From positions 1 through 7,975 of the forward strand of contig CAMLHT010000180.1 of the NCBI GenBank assembly GCA_946479895.1: a stretch of DNA of 7,975 nucleotides, written 5' to 3'. The notes under the pieces are model-generated. The model did no database searches. It was given only the letters and a program-made list of their open reading frames with translations, and was not told the origin of the DNA. This document shows positions 6,230 to 7,975 of the stretch, piece by piece; the stretch's first letter is position 1, and each line of letters starts with the position of its first letter. A program made the translations under genes and the position numbers. Source of the DNA: an uncultured Gemmatimonadota bacterium. GTDB taxonomy: Bacteria; Gemmatimonadota; Gemmatimonadetes; Gemmatimonadales; Gemmatimonadaceae.

Positions 6230-7410
6230 TGCCGCTCGATCTCCACCTCCCCGCGCAGGTGCGCTACACGGCGCCACCGTCCAGGGCGCACGATCCCTTC
6301 GACGCCGACTGGGCGCGCTCCATCGTGAAGACGGCGATCGACCCGCTGCTGCGGCTGTGGTTCCGCGCCGAGATCGTGGGCGCCGAGCGCATCCCGGCGA
6401 AGGGGCCGGTGATCCTCGCGGCGAACCACAGCGGCAACGCCTTTCCCTACGACGCAATCGCACTCGACGCCCTCCTCTGGTCGCGCGACGGCATGACGGA
6501 CGCGAGCAAGTTCCGCACGGTCTACGAGCACCAGCTCTCGCTGGTGTGGTGGATGCGCCCGTTCGGGATCGACGATTTCTGGCGGCGCGGCGGCGGCGTG
6601 GACATGACCTTCGACAACTTCGACGCGCTGCTGCGCCGCGGCGATCGCACCCTGTACTTCCCGGAGGGCGTGCCCGGGATCGGGAAGGGCTTCGGCCGTC
6701 GCTACCAGCTGCAGCCGTTCCACACGAGCTTCATCCGCCTCGCCGCGAAGCACGACGTCCCGGTGCTGCCGCTGTACGTCGTCAACGGCGAATGGATACA
6801 CCCGATCGGCTACACCTTCGGATGGCTCGACTGGCTCATGCAGCGCCTGTTCCTCGTGCCCTTCCTGCCGCTGCCGATTGGCCTGCTCGCGGTGGTGTTC
6901 CCGTGGATGTGGTATCTCGCCTTCCCCGCGAGGCTGGTGTTCGTCGTCGGCGAGCCGGTGGACGTGCGTGCGATCGTGCGCGACGCGCCCACGATGCGGG
7001 CGGCCACCGACACGGTCCGGGCACTCATGCAGCGCGGATTGAACGAGAGCGTCCAGCGTTTCGGGAAGACACGATACGGCATCCCGGAGCTCTGGCGCAC
7101 GTTGCGGCGCGCGGCGCGCGGGCGCTGGCGCGCGATCCCCACCGGCTGGCCGCTGTCGTTCATCCGGCACGAGCGCGACCGCGCACGACCGCCGGCGCGG
7201 AACCGGTTGCACGCGATCCTCCGCGACCTCGACCTCGTCGCGTTCTATCTCCCGTTCGGCTGGCCGCTTCTCTCGCTCGCGCGCATGCTGCGCCGCGCGC
7301 CGTACGGGCATCGGGGCACCACGCGCGCGGAGCGGTCGATGCGCGAAGGACGGTTCGTCTGGCGGCTGGCGGAACGTCCGCTGCCGCCCGTCGGTCCTGC
7401 GAGCGGCTAG
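6229..7410 (+). CDS. Lysophospholipid acyltransferase family protein (MGAT/DGAT-like)
   Basis: This 393-residue protein is of the PlsC-like acyltransferase superfamily, which transfers acyl groups to glycerolipids or alcohols at the membrane. Block 1 is ANHSGNAFPYDA, with H67 and D75. Seven residues separate them instead of the four of the standard HX4D motif, as in the looser HSGG-type branch near MGAT-like enzymes. Block 3 is FPEGVPGIGKGFG (144-156), followed by RYQLQPFHTSFIRLA (158-172) and PVLPLYVV (178-185), a strong match to that branch. Residues about 205-235 are hydrophobic and probably embed in the membrane, with a second hydrophobic stretch near 336-353. The ATG overlaps the UbiB-like TGA by one base (TGATG) and follows AGGGAG, so it is coupled to that gene. 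The acceptor could be a monoacylglycerol, diacylglycerol, lysophospholipid or long-chain alcohol. Confidence 0.85.
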   Translation: MPLDLHLPAQVRYTAPPSRAHDPFDADWARSIVKTAIDPLLRLWFRAEIVGAERIPAKGPVILAANHSGNAFPYDAIALDALLWSRDGMTDASKFRTVYEHQLSLVWWMRPFGIDDFWRRGGGVDMTFDNFDALLRRGDRTLYFPEGVPGIGKGFGRRYQLQPFHTSFIRLAAKHDVPVLPLYVVNGEWIHPIGYTFGWLDWLMQRLFLVPFLPLPIGLLAVVFPWMWYLAFPARLVFVVGEPVDVRAIVRDAPTMRAATDTVRALMQRGLNESVQRFGKTRYGIPELWRTLRRAARGRWRAIPTGWPLSFIRHERDRARPPARNRLHAILRDLDLVAFYLPFGWPLLSLARMLRRAPYGHRGTTRAERSMREGRFVWRLAERPLPPVGPASG

Positions 7411-7975
7411 CTCGCCTTTCCGCGCGCGCGGCGGCGTGACCGCCGGCGTGCGCCCACCTGCGCCCGGCGCGCGAGGTCCGTCGGCGCGGCACCGTGCTCG
7501 GCGAGGGTCCCCCAGAGCGTGCGTCGGGGATCGTCGAGCAGGTCGCGCCGGAGCCGCACGCCGTGCCTGGCGAGCAGGGGCTCCAGCTCGTCCGCACGCC
7601 GCCGGAGGTCCTCGCGGGTGATCGCGTAGGCCAGCTCGCACATGCGATGCCGATCGCTCAGCGTGAGGATGTTGGAGAAGAACATCTCGTACTCGTCGCC
7701 TGGCGGCTCGAAGAGCAGCACCGTTGCGTCCGGATAGCGCTCCACGTAGCCGGCGAGCCCGAGCTCCAGCCGCGAGTGCACGAGGGTCCGGAAGGTCTGG
7801 GAGAGCACCAGTGGCAGGCCGCCGGCGTAGAGCGCGCCAGGGGCGAGGGTGCCGTCGGCCTCGCCCGTCGTGGTGTCCACGGGCACGATCGGATTGACGC
7901 AGAGCAGCAGCTCCACGCCGTAGTCGAGCGCGACGGAGGCGTGCACCGTCTTGAGCAGCACGCCGTCCACGCAGT
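7407..7975 (-). CDS. Patatin-like phospholipase, C-terminal part (5' end outside window)
   Basis: The frame enters from the right edge and gives 188 residues to TAG 7407-7409. The visible part opens with CVDGVLLKTVHASVALD, which fits the segment of patatin-like proteins that carries the catalytic Asp of the Ser-Asp dyad (DG followed by V instead of the more usual G or A). Next come LLLCVNPIVPVDTTTG, then GGLPLVLSQTFRTLVHSR, FEPPGDEYEMFF and an Arg-rich C-terminal tail. The GxSxG nucleophile and oxyanion hole lie beyond the edge. The GTG at 7970 is internal to the conserved block, so it is not the start. Bacterial relatives hydrolyse acyl esters of phospholipids or neutral lipids. Its stop overlaps that of the convergent acyltransferase, so the two genes have no spacer. 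They do not share a promoter, so a joint role rests on adjacency only. Confidence 0.85.
   Translation of the reverse strand, partial: CVDGVLLKTVHASVALDYGVELLLCVNPIVPVDTTTGEADGTLAPGALYAGGLPLVLSQTFRTLVHSRLELGLAGYVERYPDATVLLFEPPGDEYEMFFSNILTLSDRHRMCELAYAITREDLRRRADELEPLLARHGVRLRRDLLDDPRRTLWGTLAEHGAAPTDLARRAQVGARRRSRRRARGKAS

Noticed and set aside
4529..6463. Long minus-strand open frame (over 600 codons) opposite the UbiB-like gene
   Set aside because: It reads as low-complexity Arg/His/Ala/Pro-rich protein with no recognisable motif, while the plus strand carries clear UbiB motifs. It is a GC-bias shadow.
5611..7641. Long minus-strand open frame opposite the acyltransferase
   Set aside because: It has the same shadow composition, crosses the patatin gene in a different frame, and shows no conserved motif.

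Overview
The window is strongly G+C-rich bacterial DNA with GC-biased third codon positions, so long open frames appear antisense to nearly every real gene. It holds eight protein-coding loci, two of them cut by the window edges, plus one broken gene. I see no tRNA, rRNA, CRISPR array, insertion sequence or phage gene. The gene set (a bacterial class I-like HMG-CoA reductase, a UbiB-type kinase, a patatin and Usp/CBS proteins) fits a soil or environmental GC-rich phylum such as Gemmatimonadota or Myxococcota. That placement is a low-confidence inference from protein style, not from a marker gene.

Layout. (1) Bases 3-248, plus strand: the last 81 codons of an alpha/beta hydrolase. (2) Bases 249-622, plus strand: a remnant of a sensor histidine kinase ATPase domain, truncated at the front, missing its central part and frameshifted. 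(3) Bases 645-3160, minus strand, in transcription order: an extended-SDR reductase of the thioester-reductase/male-sterility type, then, after a 133-bp gap, a two-CBS-domain protein and a tandem universal stress protein only 4 bp apart. (4) Bases 3161-3290: a divergent control region with a perfect 9-bp inverted repeat. (5) Bases 3291-7410, plus strand: a tight three-gene operon of HMG-CoA reductase, UbiB/ABC1-family kinase and an MGAT-like lysophospholipid acyltransferase, with junctions of 17 bp (or a 4-bp GTGA overlap) and 1 bp of overlap. (6) Bases 7407-7975, minus strand: the C-terminal part of a patatin-like phospholipase, whose stop codon shares a CTAG tetranucleotide with the acyltransferase stop.

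How the genes may work together. The core (reductase, HMG-CoA reductase, UbiB-like protein, acyltransferase, patatin) is all lipid-facing: mevalonate formation, an acyl- or isoprenoid-type reductase, a membrane-associated atypical kinase linked in other organisms to isoprenoid-quinone handling, acyl transfer to a glycerolipid or alcohol, and acyl hydrolysis. The shared divergent control region makes the reductase and the HMG-CoA reductase operon good candidates for co-regulation. A joint isoprenoid/neutral-lipid function is an inference; no product can be named from sequence alone. The CBS and Usp genes look like a separate small stress or energy-sensing unit that may be read from the same minus-strand transcript.
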